A DNA stretch of 43,936 nt, taken from the NCBI GenBank assembly GCA_964481255.1, contig CAYZTZ010000015.1, forward strand, positions 1 through 43,936. Reading direction: 5' to 3'. This DNA is from UBA6911 sp964481255 (GTDB lineage: Bacteria > Acidobacteriota > UBA6911). The notes below the pieces were generated by a model. The model did no database searches. It was given only the letters and a program-made list of their open reading frames with translations, and had not been told where the DNA came from. Positions within the stretch are counted from its first letter, which is position 1, and each line of letters begins with the position of its first letter. Of this stretch, positions 35,132-43,895 are shown piece by piece. The position numbers and the translations under genes were made by a program.

Positions 35132-36023
35132 CGGCTCGTCTCCTTAAGGAAAACTTCATTTTGAGTTGACAGGAGCAGGAAGCGGGTGGAATGGGCCTGC
35201 CATTGTTCTCGATCGCCGCGCAGGATGGCTGTCCCGGTCTCCGATAGGAGCCCTAATGCCGTCTGCGCCGGCGCTCCGGAAACCGATCGGCTCAAAACTC
35301 GAAGCACGAATCATTCTTCCTCTTGCCTGATAAAGCGCCGCGCAGGCTCGGCGCCTCGAATACGACATTGAAATCCCGGCTTGTATCCGCGGTATGGAGG
35401 TTTACGGCGCGCCCAAGACCGTCTCCGGGGCGCGAAGTTCATGGACATCGCGTCCCCTTTCCCAAAGTCCTTCTCCTGCCCCGCTGTCTGGTCTTTGAGG
35501 CCATTATATGCGGCGGAACCCTCTGTGCCAATAAGGATGAGACACCCGTCCCCATGGCGCCGGCCGCCGGGAGCGGTGCGCTGTAGAAGATCGCGATTCC
35601 CACGGCTCCCGCCGGGTCTGCTTATCCTTTGGATGCCGGTTGTTTTTCTGAGAGCGGTCCCTGGGCGCAGTATCCTCAGGGCCTTGATCGAAAAGGAGAA
35701 TGGGTGAGCGATACGGAGTATCAGGCCGCACGGCTGGGACTGCCGAAGCCCTGGCATGTTCAAGTCGGCAATGGAACCTAAAGAATGAAAGAATCGCTGA
35801 TTCGCGGTTTCTTTTGCTTCCGTAGGTGTTCCCTTATCCTCCGCGATTTTCTCCTTGTGCCCTGCATGGATGTGCCTATATGATCGGCCCATTCCTGATA
35901 GTTTGAGGCGGTTTCGCATCCTGAAATTTCGACAGGCGAATGACTATGGCGAATAGGATTTCCGCCCCGATCAGTCATGGAACAATCCTGTTGCGAATCA
36001 ACCGTTTCGAAAGGAGGCTTTTC
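35132..36023. other. 892-bp region without a recognised gene
   Basis: The longest frame (35311-35919, minus) gives an Arg/Gly-rich peptide without domain, signal or ribosome site; I do not call it. GAATC-GCT-GATTC (35791-35803) followed by TTTCTTTT is a weak terminator-like hairpin on the plus strand. The region may hold the promoters of the divergent MoaF-like and selenoprotein genes, but no clear -35/-10 pair was found. Confidence 0.5.
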
Positions 36024-37862
36024 ATGAGGAAGCTTTTCGAAATCGTCCTGATGCTGTGCATTGCAGCGGGGCTGACCCTTGCTTTTGCCGCACCCCCGCA
36101 GAAGGCAGGTCAGGGTTCGCCGGCCAAACAGCCGGCCGCGCCGCGAGAGCCGGTGTACCAGTTTCTTAATCCAAAAGGAATTCCGGGCCCGATAGACGTG
36201 CGCGGACTGGCGCCGCGCCTGGATGCCATCAAGGGCAAGACGATCTATGTGGTCGTATGCGAAGCCGGGCCGCAGACCGGGCCTTTCTTATACCAATATC
36301 TGAAGGAGAAATATCCCGACACGAATTGGGTCCGGATCCAGCATAACGGATTCGGCCCCACGGATCCGGCGTCGGACGGCAATCTGCTGAAAGAAGCCGA
36401 CGCCGTGATCGGGGGGCAATCGTGGTGAGGGGCCGCCACAAGTATTCAGGCTGAATACAATGCCAATGTGGAAAAAGCCGGGATCCCCACCGTAAGATTC
36501 GGTTTTTGGGACCAGGAGAAGTACTTCAGGAGAACGGCTCTGCTGAATAACGTGCCGCAACTGCGCTGGGTGACCATCGAGCGCACGGGGACGCCGGACA
36601 AGCGCCTCTATCCCATCGTCCCGGCCCTCATCGACGCCCTGACGAAGCCCCTGACCAGGGAGGAGACGTACGCGGGCAAGTATGTGCCGGAGAAGCCGCC
36701 GCGGTATGTATTCAAAGGCACCTACGATGAAGCCCTAGAGTTTTTCAACGCGACGGAGCACGTCGATTCAGCCGACGCGGATATCAGCATCTACACCGAC
36801 GGTACTCCCATCATCCCGCCGACCGAGGCGAAAGTGGCGAAGATGCTCACCGGCACCAGCCTCAAGCCCGATACGGTCATTACGGACGCGAAAGGGAATC
36901 CGGTGAAGTTCTCCCGATACGAAACGGTCACGGTTGAAAAGGTCGCGATCATCGGCGTGATGGCCGGCTGCAAGCCGGAATACATGCCGGTCCTGCTGGC
37001 GATCGCCGAGCAGGGGGGAGCCAGCACCAATTGCCCCGGCACCAGCAGTTCGGTGGGCACCGTGTATATTGCCGACGGTCCCATTGCCAAGGAGATAGGT
37101 CTTGGCGCCAGGCACCAGTTCCTCGACTTTGTGAACCGGGCCAACGTATCCCTTGCCAAGGCTGCGCGGCTCATGACGATCAATTTCGGCGGCTGTATCA
37201 CCGGAATCACGCGCACCGACGCGGGCAATCCGCTGTCCGTTGTCGTCGCCGAGGACACGCCCGGTCTGCCTCCGGGCTGGGAAACCATCGGCGAGGAGTT
37301 CGGTTATACGCGCAAGAACAGCGTCCTTGTCAAGAGCGGCGTGCGCGGGTTCGGCGTCAATGAATTCGCCCCGGGAGCGTCCCGCAGGCTCCAGGACGGC
37401 ATCGGAAGCATAGCGGACGACCTGGGAGTGCTGGGAAAGCCGGGACCGCATAACATCCTGCAGTGGCTCGCCCCCAGGATCGCCCCCCTGAAAATGAACA
37501 CCGGACACACCTTTTTTATCGTGCCCAATCTGGCCAAGCCCCTGGGACAGATCTTCCCGACCAAGAACGCAGTCTACGAATGGCTGTTCAACACGTTCAA
37601 GGCCACCATCCGCGACTATCAGCGGCACGGATGGTGGGAGTTTCAGACGGAGATAGGCAACCGCGTGGAGGGGACCAACCCGTGGGGCTACACGTTCAAT
37701 CAGCTGTACGAGAAGTACGGGGACGACTACAAGATCCCGATTTTCGGTTCAAGAAGCCCCAAGGAAAATCTGATCGTGGTGGGCGGAGGCGGGGCCGATG
37801 AATCCATCTGGCATTTCAACGGCGGACGGGGTTTCGCGGTCAGCATCGACCGGTGGCGCTAG
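36024..37862 (+). CDS. UGSC-like two-domain selenoprotein, exported (Sec at residue 135)
   Basis: Reading through one TGA at 36426-36428 gives 612 aa; otherwise the gene splits into 36024-36428 and 36468-37862. The motif is GGQSWUGAATS: Sec at residue 135, exactly as in the 204 gene, but the partner Cys three residues later is Ala. The ATG follows AAAGGAGG and opens a Sec signal peptide (LMLCIAAGLTLAFAA). The UGSC-like domain starts at LAPRLDAIKGKTIYVV. The C-terminal domain has DGTPIIPPTEAKVAKML and TVEKVAIIGVMAGCKPEYMP, and ends in VVGGGGADESIW. A 6-bp hairpin with an AGGCT loop follows the TGA. A molybdenum oxidoreductase operon starts 168 nt downstream. Without a resolving Cys it may use a second protein or substrate thiol; this is inference. 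Confidence 0.87.
36429..36471 (+). promoter_or_regulatory. SECIS-like stem-loop after the UGA
   Basis: GTATTC (36442-36447) and GAATAC (36453-36458) form a perfect 6-bp upper stem with loop AGGCT (36448-36452), which starts 20 nt after the UGA. A lower stem CCACA (36436-36440)/TGTGG (36467-36471) extends it. As I recall, the E. coli fdhF SECIS has an AGGUCU apical loop about 18 nt after its UGA, so loop sequence and geometry agree well. Confidence 0.75.
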
Positions 37863-37894
37863 ACCTTGGTGGAAGAGGGACGCCGAGAAATGCC

Positions 37895-37985
37895 GATATC
37901 GAATGGGGAATGATGGATTTGGAATTTCGAAGCTTTGTTTGGTTCCGCTGTCCGAAATTCATGATTCGACATTCCGGGTTTGCTG
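37895..37985. repeat. Degenerate AT-rich intergenic repeat
   Basis: The spacer between selenoprotein 2 and the Mo oxidoreductase is made of short words such as ATCGAA, GGAATTTCG and ATTCGACATTCC. GGAATTTCG and CGAAATTC form an inverted repeat. The style resembles the segments at 13137-13194 and 40835-40866. It is probably a decayed dispersed element and no gene. Confidence 0.4.
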
Positions 37986-38030
37986 GCGATACGCGGTGAG
38001 TATCGGTATGCCGCGACGGAAAGGAAGCCT

Positions 38031-40211
38031 ATGCAGATTAAGGAAAGGATCCCCGGTCACAGACTTGGACGCAGGACGTTTTTAAAGGCCGCGGGTGCCC
38101 TGGGCGCGGCGGCGGGGGCGGACTTTCTGCCGGCGCCGGGAGACATCCGCGGCGCGGATACCGAATCGCCGGGCAAGGAGGAAGTCCGGCGCAGCATCTG
38201 CGACATGTGCTGTATCGGGCGCTGCGGCATTGAGGTCCTTGTCAAGGACGGCCGGGCGACGCGCGTGCGTCCCTTCAAAAACTTTCCCAACGGCCCGCCC
38301 TGCGTCAAAGGGCACTCCATCCTGTTCCAGTTGTATCATCCGGACCGGCTCAAGTATCCGATGAAGCGGACCAACCCCAAAGGGAGCGCGCGGGCGGCCT
38401 GGCGGCGCGTCTCGTGGGATGAGGCCCTGGACACGATCGCCGGGCGGCTCGCGGCCGTCAAGCAGAAGTACGGTCCGGAGAAGGTGCTGTTTTATGCCGG
38501 GGACCCCAAGGACGCGGTTCGCCCGAATCTCCAGCGCCTGGCGCTCAAATTCGGTTCTCCCAACTACGGCACGGAGAGTTCCGTCTGCCACCGGGCGACG
38601 GTCCTGGCAACAAGCCTGAACGGGGCCGCCGGCAGGGGGTTAACTCCTTCCGTCAAGGCTGTGATTATCTGGGCGCACAACCCGGCATGGTCCATGGCCC
38701 GCGAGATGAGGGAGCTTGTCGACGCCAAAGAACGCGGAGTCCGGATTATCGATGTCGATCCCAGGACGGCGCCCACAACCAGGCTGGCGGACATCCACCT
38801 GCAGCTGCGTCCCGGCACCGACGGCGCGCTGGCGTTGGGGATGTCGCGCGTGATCATTAATGAAAAACTGTACGATGAAGAGTTCGCGCTCCACTGGACG
38901 CGCGGCTTCGACGAGTTCCGCGAGTACGTGCAGCAGTTTACGCCGGAGAACGTGGAGAAGATCACGGGCGTCCCTGCGGGCAAGGTGGTCGCCGCCGCCC
39001 GCCTATATGCCTCAAACAAGCCGACGGGCTGGATCACGAGCGCCGCGACGACGGTGCACCATTGGAACGGCTGCCAGAACCACCGCGCCATTTCGGCGAT
39101 GACGGCTCTGACGGGCGGCGTCGCGGTGCCGGGACTCGAGCCGCCCGTTGCCGGCGCGTCCCTGCGCGATATTTCCGAATGGCGCACCCTGCTGCCGCCG
39201 CTGAGGGACAGGCGAGTCGACCTCAAAGACTTTCCCGTATGGGAGCAGTTCATCGAGGAGATTCAGGTCAACCGCCTGCCCGAGTACGTCAGGGAGGGCT
39301 CGCTGCGGGCGGGCTTGTTCGTCGGCTGCAATTATCGCATGTGGCCTCAGGACCACTTGTATGCGAAGGCGATCCGCGACCTGGAATTCGCCGCCGGGGC
39401 GGATTTCTGGCTGACGCCGACCATGGAATTGATGGACATCGTCCTGCCGGCCGCGACCTCGCTGGAGAGGCTCGGACCAGTTGCCATTGCCGGGCGAACC
39501 GTCTTTCTTCCCCAACCTGTCGTGGAGCCCGTCGGCGAGGCGCGGGGCGATATGGAGTGGATGTGGGACCTGGCGAAGCGGCTGGGCATGGGAGCGGACT
39601 TCTGGAACGGCGATGTCACGGCCACGCTGAACTGGCAGCTCGAGCCGCTGGGCGTTCAGGCGGCCGATCTGATGAAGGCGCCTGAAGGCATTGTGATCTC
39701 CCCGCCCCGCCCGAAGGAGCCGCCGAGCGCCAAGCCCGGTTTCAGGACGCCGTCCGGCAAGTTCGAACTGAAATCTTCCATCCTGGAGGCGGCCGGATTC
39801 GACGGATTGCCCACGTACAAGGAACCGCCGGAAGGCCCTGTCGCGGCGCCTCAAACGGCGGAAAAATTCCCTCTCATTTTCAACACCGGATCGCGCGAAC
39901 CGATGTACACCCACTCGCGCCATCGCAACAACCCGCGGCTCCGGGAGCTGCAGCCCGATCCCAGGGCGGACATCCATCCCATCGACGCGCAGGCGCGCGG
40001 GATCCAGCAGGGAGAGGATGTCCTTGTCGAGACGCCTGCGGGGGAAATCACGGTCAAGGCGAATATCACCCGGATGGTCCGGCCGGGCGTGGTTCACGTG
40101 TATCACGGCTGGCCGCAGGCCGACGTCAACACGATTCTGGCGCGGACCCTGGACCCGATATCGGGTTTCCCGGCTTTCAAGTCCCAGCTCTGCCAGGTGA
40201 GGAAGGCCTGA
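38031..40211 (+). CDS. Molybdopterin oxidoreductase, catalytic subunit (DMSO reductase family), Tat-exported
   Basis: 726 aa from the ATG at 38031. A Tat signal is present (LGRRTFLKAAGALGAAAGA). Cysteines for one 4Fe-4S cluster follow: CDMCCIGRCG and, later, PPCVKGH. Mo-bis-MGD domain motifs include RRVSWDEALDTIAGRL, VDPRTAPTTRLADIHLQLRPGTDGALALGM and a C-terminal cap (LIFNTGSREPMYTHS, HPIDAQARGI). The probable Mo ligand is the Cys in GTESSVCHRA, placing it near the thiosulfate/polysulfide/arsenate group rather than the Ser (DMSO) type. It should carry out two-electron or oxygen-atom transfer in the periplasm. The ferredoxin-like electron subunit follows 10 nt downstream; no membrane anchor subunit is present in the window. 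The substrate cannot be predicted. Confidence 0.93.
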   Translation: MQIKERIPGHRLGRRTFLKAAGALGAAAGADFLPAPGDIRGADTESPGKEEVRRSICDMCCIGRCGIEVLVKDGRATRVRPFKNFPNGPPCVKGHSILFQLYHPDRLKYPMKRTNPKGSARAAWRRVSWDEALDTIAGRLAAVKQKYGPEKVLFYAGDPKDAVRPNLQRLALKFGSPNYGTESSVCHRATVLATSLNGAAGRGLTPSVKAVIIWAHNPAWSMAREMRELVDAKERGVRIIDVDPRTAPTTRLADIHLQLRPGTDGALALGMSRVIINEKLYDEEFALHWTRGFDEFREYVQQFTPENVEKITGVPAGKVVAAARLYASNKPTGWITSAATTVHHWNGCQNHRAISAMTALTGGVAVPGLEPPVAGASLRDISEWRTLLPPLRDRRVDLKDFPVWEQFIEEIQVNRLPEYVREGSLRAGLFVGCNYRMWPQDHLYAKAIRDLEFAAGADFWLTPTMELMDIVLPAATSLERLGPVAIAGRTVFLPQPVVEPVGEARGDMEWMWDLAKRLGMGADFWNGDVTATLNWQLEPLGVQAADLMKAPEGIVISPPRPKEPPSAKPGFRTPSGKFELKSSILEAAGFDGLPTYKEPPEGPVAAPQTAEKFPLIFNTGSREPMYTHSRHRNNPRLRELQPDPRADIHPIDAQARGIQQGEDVLVETPAGEITVKANITRMVRPGVVHVYHGWPQADVNTILARTLDPISGFPAFKSQLCQVRKA

Positions 40212-40221
40212 GGAGGACGTC

Positions 40222-40767
40222 ATGCAAAGAGGCTTTTACATCGACATGAATATCTGCATGGGGTGCCTGACCTGCATGGCCGCCTGCAAGAACTGGAACA
40301 ATATAGCGCCGCAAGTGACGGCGGAGCCCGGCACGCAGGGCCCCAAGTGGCGGCGCGTCGCGACGGTCGAGACCGGCGCGTACCCGGACGCCCGTATTGT
40401 GAATGTGTCTCTTTCATGCGTGCACTGCGGCAAACCCGCCTGCATGGCGGTGTGCCCGGCGGGAGCGATCCGCAAGCGCATGGAGGACGGGATTGTTCTG
40501 GTGGACGGGAACAAGTGCATCGGCTGCCGCTCCTGCGCCGCCGCCTGCCCGTTCGGCGCTCCTCAGTTCGGGGAAGACGGCACGATGCAGAAATGCGACT
40601 ACTGCCTGGACCGGATCGCGCAGGGGCAGGAGCCCGCCTGCGTGGAGAGCTGCCCGCCCGGGGCGCTGCGCGCCGGCACAATGGAGGAGTTGTCCGCGCT
40701 GGCCGCGGCAAAGGCGGCGCGCCGCCTGGCCGCCGCGTCGGATCCGTCCCTCTGGATCAGCCGATAG
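40222..40767 (+). CDS. Four-cluster 4Fe-4S electron-transfer subunit (DmsB/PsrB-like)
   Basis: 181 aa with 16 cysteines in four ferredoxin-type groups: C12, C15, C18 and C22 (ICMGCLTCMAAC), CVHCGKPACMAVCP, CIGCRSCAAACP, and CDYC with ACVESCP. This is the standard beta subunit of DMSO-reductase-family enzymes and should pass electrons to or from the Mo subunit. It has no signal peptide, so it would be carried through the Tat pore together with the catalytic subunit. GGAGG lies just before the ATG, and the gene starts 10 nt after the catalytic subunit. The usual quinone-linked membrane subunit (DmsC or NrfD type) is missing, so the electron partner is unknown. Confidence 0.94.
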   Translation: MQRGFYIDMNICMGCLTCMAACKNWNNIAPQVTAEPGTQGPKWRRVATVETGAYPDARIVNVSLSCVHCGKPACMAVCPAGAIRKRMEDGIVLVDGNKCIGCRSCAAACPFGAPQFGEDGTMQKCDYCLDRIAQGQEPACVESCPPGALRAGTMEELSALAAAKAARRLAAASDPSLWISR

Positions 40768-40876
40768 CGATGTCGCGCTCTCGGGCCGGGCCCTGAAGGG
40801 AAGATGTCGCGGCGTCTTCCATCAACTTCTCCGGTTCGATATTCGACATTTGACATTTGCAGTTATAGGAAACAGT

Positions 40877-41536
40877 ATGAAAAAAAATGAGGCCGCAGAA
40901 AAAAGGAATCCCCGGGATTCCCTGAACCGGCTGTCGCGGAGGAAATTCATCAAAGATGCCGGCCTGATCGCGGGCGGGGCCTCGATGGGGGGCGTTTCCC
41001 CGACTGCGGGAGAAGCGGGCGCCGAAGACCGCGGGCCCGATGTCCCCGGAAAGGCCCCGGCGGCAGGGTCTCAAAAAATCAAACTTTTTGTTAACGGCAA
41101 GGAATACGAAGTGCAGGTCGATCCTGAAGAAACGCTGCGCGACTGCCTGAGGGAGAAACTCGGATATCTGTCCATTAAGGACATGTGTCTCGGCCACGGC
41201 GCCTGCGGATCCTGCACCGTGATCATGAACGGAAGACCTGTTCTTTCCTGCCTGACGCTCGCTGTCGAGTGCGACGGGAACAGGATTGAAACAGCCGAAG
41301 GCATCGCCCTTTCCAAACACCCGCTGATCGAGGCCTATATCCAGAATTACTGCATGCAGTGCGGCTACTGCACCCCGGGTTTCCTCTGCACCTCGAAAGC
41401 CCTGCTTGACAGGAATCCGGATCCGACCGAGGCCGACATAAGGGAGGCGCTGGGCGGCAATTTATGCCGCTGCGCCACCTATATCCAGCATATCCCGGCT
41501 GTGCAGGAGGCGGCGCGCAAGCTGAAGGGAGAGTAA
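40877..41536 (+). CDS. 2Fe-2S subunit of a xanthine-dehydrogenase-family enzyme, Tat-exported
   Basis: 219 aa from the ATG at 40877, preceded by AGGAA. A Tat signal leads (LSRRKFIKDAGLIAGG). The ferredoxin domain follows: CLGHGACGSCTVIMNG for the plant-type cluster, then CMQCGYCTPGFLC and GNLCRCATY for the second. Both 2Fe-2S clusters should be bound. It is the small subunit of Mo-hydroxylases such as isoquinoline oxidoreductase IorA and periplasmic aldehyde oxidoreductase PaoA, which also have a Tat signal on this subunit. Its stop lies 4 nt before the large subunit. The spacer from 40768 to 40876 contains words like ATTCGACATTTGACATTTG, related to the intergenic repeats. Confidence 0.94.
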   Translation: MKKNEAAEKRNPRDSLNRLSRRKFIKDAGLIAGGASMGGVSPTAGEAGAEDRGPDVPGKAPAAGSQKIKLFVNGKEYEVQVDPEETLRDCLREKLGYLSIKDMCLGHGACGSCTVIMNGRPVLSCLTLAVECDGNRIETAEGIALSKHPLIEAYIQNYCMQCGYCTPGFLCTSKALLDRNPDPTEADIREALGGNLCRCATYIQHIPAVQEAARKLKGE

Positions 41537-41540
41537 CCCG

Positions 41541-43895
41541 ATGCCCATCTATCCGACTCTGAGTTCCTATAATTCCATTGGGAAAAGGGGATTGCGCCGC
41601 AAGGACGGCTATGAAAAGGTCAGCGGCACCGGCCTCTACACAAGGGATGTGTATCTTCCGGGCATGCTGTATGCCAAGATGTATTTTTCTCCGTACCCTC
41701 ACGCCAGGATAAAGAGCCTGGATACCAGGGCGGTGGAAGCCTGCCCCGGGGTTAAGGCGGTCTTCAGGTACGATGACGGGTGGTTTGCGGATGTCAGGTG
41801 GGAGAACTTCACCCTGTGGATATTCAGCCATCAAACGGAACAGCTGCTGGCTCAGGAAGCCAACTGGGCGGGGGAACCCGCGGGCTTTGCGGTCTGCGCG
41901 GACACACCGCGAATCTGCGACGAAGCCCTGAAGCTTGCAAAAATAGAATGGGAAATCCTTCCTTTTGAGCTTGATCCGGAGAAGGCCGTCGCCCCCCATG
42001 CTCCTGTTCTGCAGCCTGACGTGAATCCCAAAACAAATGTCCGGTACAGCGGGAGCCAGCTTTTCGAGGGATATGAAGTGCACGGCGACGTGGAAAAGGG
42101 CTTCGCCGAATCCGACCGGATCGTTGAAATCAGGTGGAGCGAAGACGAGACAACGGTCGCAGGAGTGGAAGCCCTGAGCTGCGTGGCCGTATTCCGAGGG
42201 GAGTACCTCGAGGTCTGGGCTCATAATCAGATTCCCATGCGCACGCAGACCCTCCTTTCAAGATACTTCGGCAATCATCTCCACATACATGTGCACTCTC
42301 TCTACCACGGCGCCCAGTTCGGTCACGAAAACTGGATCGTCTACAATGCCTGGTTCCCCATCATGGCATGCATCTTTGCCCAGAGGACCAAGAAACCGGT
42401 CAAGCTTTTATATGACGAGAGCTATTTCCATGCGGGCGGATACGAGCATGGGGTGCACCATATAAAGGTCGGGTTTAAAATGGACGGCACCATCATGGCC
42501 GTCGAAGACAGGTCTGTGCGGGCGGGGGCCGAAGTTCACGGCAAGCTGTGGCCTGGAACATCGATCCCTCATCTGTTCGGCTGCACTGAAATCCCGTACA
42601 TCAATCGTCCTGCAGCAATCAATTACAGGCACGGCATGAGAGCCTGCGGCCTTTGGAATAATGTGTTTTTCCGCGTCGCGGCTGAAACCGGGCTGGACCC
42701 GCACGTCGTGGCCCTGAAAAACGACGGCTGCCGCGGTCGCTCCATGTCCTGGGTGGATGAGAATGTCAAGAAGCCGAAGCAATTCCCGATGGTGAACTCC
42801 CTCGAAGCCGTGTTCAAAGCCGGCAAGGAGGCTTTCGGCTGGGACGAGAAATACCACGCCCCGGGAGCCCGGATGCTGCCGAACGGCAAGCTGCACGGCG
42901 TGTGCATGGCTCACAGCATAGCCTGGTCTCCGGATCCCAACCTGTATTTCCAGGCGTACCAGATGGGAATCAATATCCAGCGCCAGACGCCTCTGGTGAG
43001 GATCCTGGCCCGGCATGCCGACGGAGGCTGGAACCATGAAAGCACCATCTGCCGCGTGGTTGCGGATGAAGTAGGCGTCAAGTATGAAGATGTTGAATTC
43101 AGGCCTTTCGATGACCTGGGGCTGGATACGGCGGCCGGAGAAGGCTCGTCCGGTCTCGCGCGCACCCTGCCCATGGCGGTGGACGCGGCGCGCAAGGTCA
43201 AGGCTCTCATCCTGGCGCAGTGCACCAGCCCCGCAAAATCAGGGACTGAGCCCAATGTAGTGGAGATACCCCCGCTGTTCCCGGGCTGCAGGCCCGAGGA
43301 CCTGGACATCAAAGAGAGCGTCGTTTTCGAGAAAGCGAGGCCGCAAAACAGGAAGACGCTCCGGGAAGTCGCGAGCTACCACTGGCAAAACTACCAGCCG
43401 TTTATCGCTTTCAGTGGAAGGCAGATGCACCATGAAGACATCTATTACATGGGCAGGCAGGCCACCTGGGTCGAGGTGGAAGTCGATCCCGAAACCGGCG
43501 AGATCGAGATCAAGACGGTCGTCAACGCGAATGACGTCGGCAAGTGTATTGATCCTGAAGGAGTGAACGCGCAGCAGTACGGCGGCTCATATATGGGTTT
43601 AAGCCATGGCCGCCAGGACGCCAAAGTTTATGACGCGGCCACCGGCGTCGTGCTCAACGACAACCTCATCGACTACAAATGGTTTTCCTTCAATGATATT
43701 ACCGGGCCCATGCATCAGCGCATCATTGAGAGTGGATTAGGCTACGCCCCCTATGGAGTGATAGGCGTCGGCGAAAGCCTGGGCGCGGTGACAGCCACTA
43801 TTCTGGCCGGGGCGGTATACAACGCGATCGGCAAATGGATCACGGACTTCCCGATCACGCCGGATAAGGTCCTCAAGGCCCTGGGGAAAATCTGA
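41541..43895 (+). CDS. Molybdopterin-binding large subunit, xanthine dehydrogenase family
   Basis: 784 aa, the usual length for a CoxL/IorB-type large subunit. Domain order is normal: an N-terminal a/b-hammerhead (KVSGTGLYTRDVYLPGMLYAKM), then Mo-cofactor-binding domains. The active-site Glu is E745 in VIGVGESLGA. Other sites differ from the textbook pattern: QFGHENW replaces the usual GGFGxK, and GMRACGLWNN replaces YRGPG. It hydroxylates an aldehyde or N-heteroaromatic, or a similar carbon, using water. No FAD (medium) subunit follows within the window, so electrons would leave through the 2Fe-2S subunit to a cytochrome or quinone partner. Export by hitch-hiking on the Tat signal of its partner is likely. 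Confidence 0.93.
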   Translation: MPIYPTLSSYNSIGKRGLRRKDGYEKVSGTGLYTRDVYLPGMLYAKMYFSPYPHARIKSLDTRAVEACPGVKAVFRYDDGWFADVRWENFTLWIFSHQTEQLLAQEANWAGEPAGFAVCADTPRICDEALKLAKIEWEILPFELDPEKAVAPHAPVLQPDVNPKTNVRYSGSQLFEGYEVHGDVEKGFAESDRIVEIRWSEDETTVAGVEALSCVAVFRGEYLEVWAHNQIPMRTQTLLSRYFGNHLHIHVHSLYHGAQFGHENWIVYNAWFPIMACIFAQRTKKPVKLLYDESYFHAGGYEHGVHHIKVGFKMDGTIMAVEDRSVRAGAEVHGKLWPGTSIPHLFGCTEIPYINRPAAINYRHGMRACGLWNNVFFRVAAETGLDPHVVALKNDGCRGRSMSWVDENVKKPKQFPMVNSLEAVFKAGKEAFGWDEKYHAPGARMLPNGKLHGVCMAHSIAWSPDPNLYFQAYQMGINIQRQTPLVRILARHADGGWNHESTICRVVADEVGVKYEDVEFRPFDDLGLDTAAGEGSSGLARTLPMAVDAARKVKALILAQCTSPAKSGTEPNVVEIPPLFPGCRPEDLDIKESVVFEKARPQNRKTLREVASYHWQNYQPFIAFSGRQMHHEDIYYMGRQATWVEVEVDPETGEIEIKTVVNANDVGKCIDPEGVNAQQYGGSYMGLSHGRQDAKVYDAATGVVLNDNLIDYKWFSFNDITGPMHQRIIESGLGYAPYGVIGVGESLGAVTATILAGAVYNAIGKWITDFPITPDKVLKALGKI

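Noticed and set aside
35311..35919. A 202-codon minus-strand frame in the 892-bp spacer
   Set aside because: Arg/Gly-rich peptide, no recognisable family, no ribosome site; likely chance.
28794..35996. The 16-mer AACAATCCTGTTGCGA occurs at 28794-28809 and 35981-35996, upstream of two exported-protein genes
   Set aside because: In 44 kb one such identical 16-mer pair is expected by chance with a probability of a few tenths, and the flanks differ. Not enough to call a regulatory element.
606..36428. UGA reassigned to an amino acid throughout the genome
   Set aside because: Many intact genes here end in TGA (for example those at 9058-10434, 13471-14349, 14405-15451 and 15534-16562), so UGA is a normal stop.
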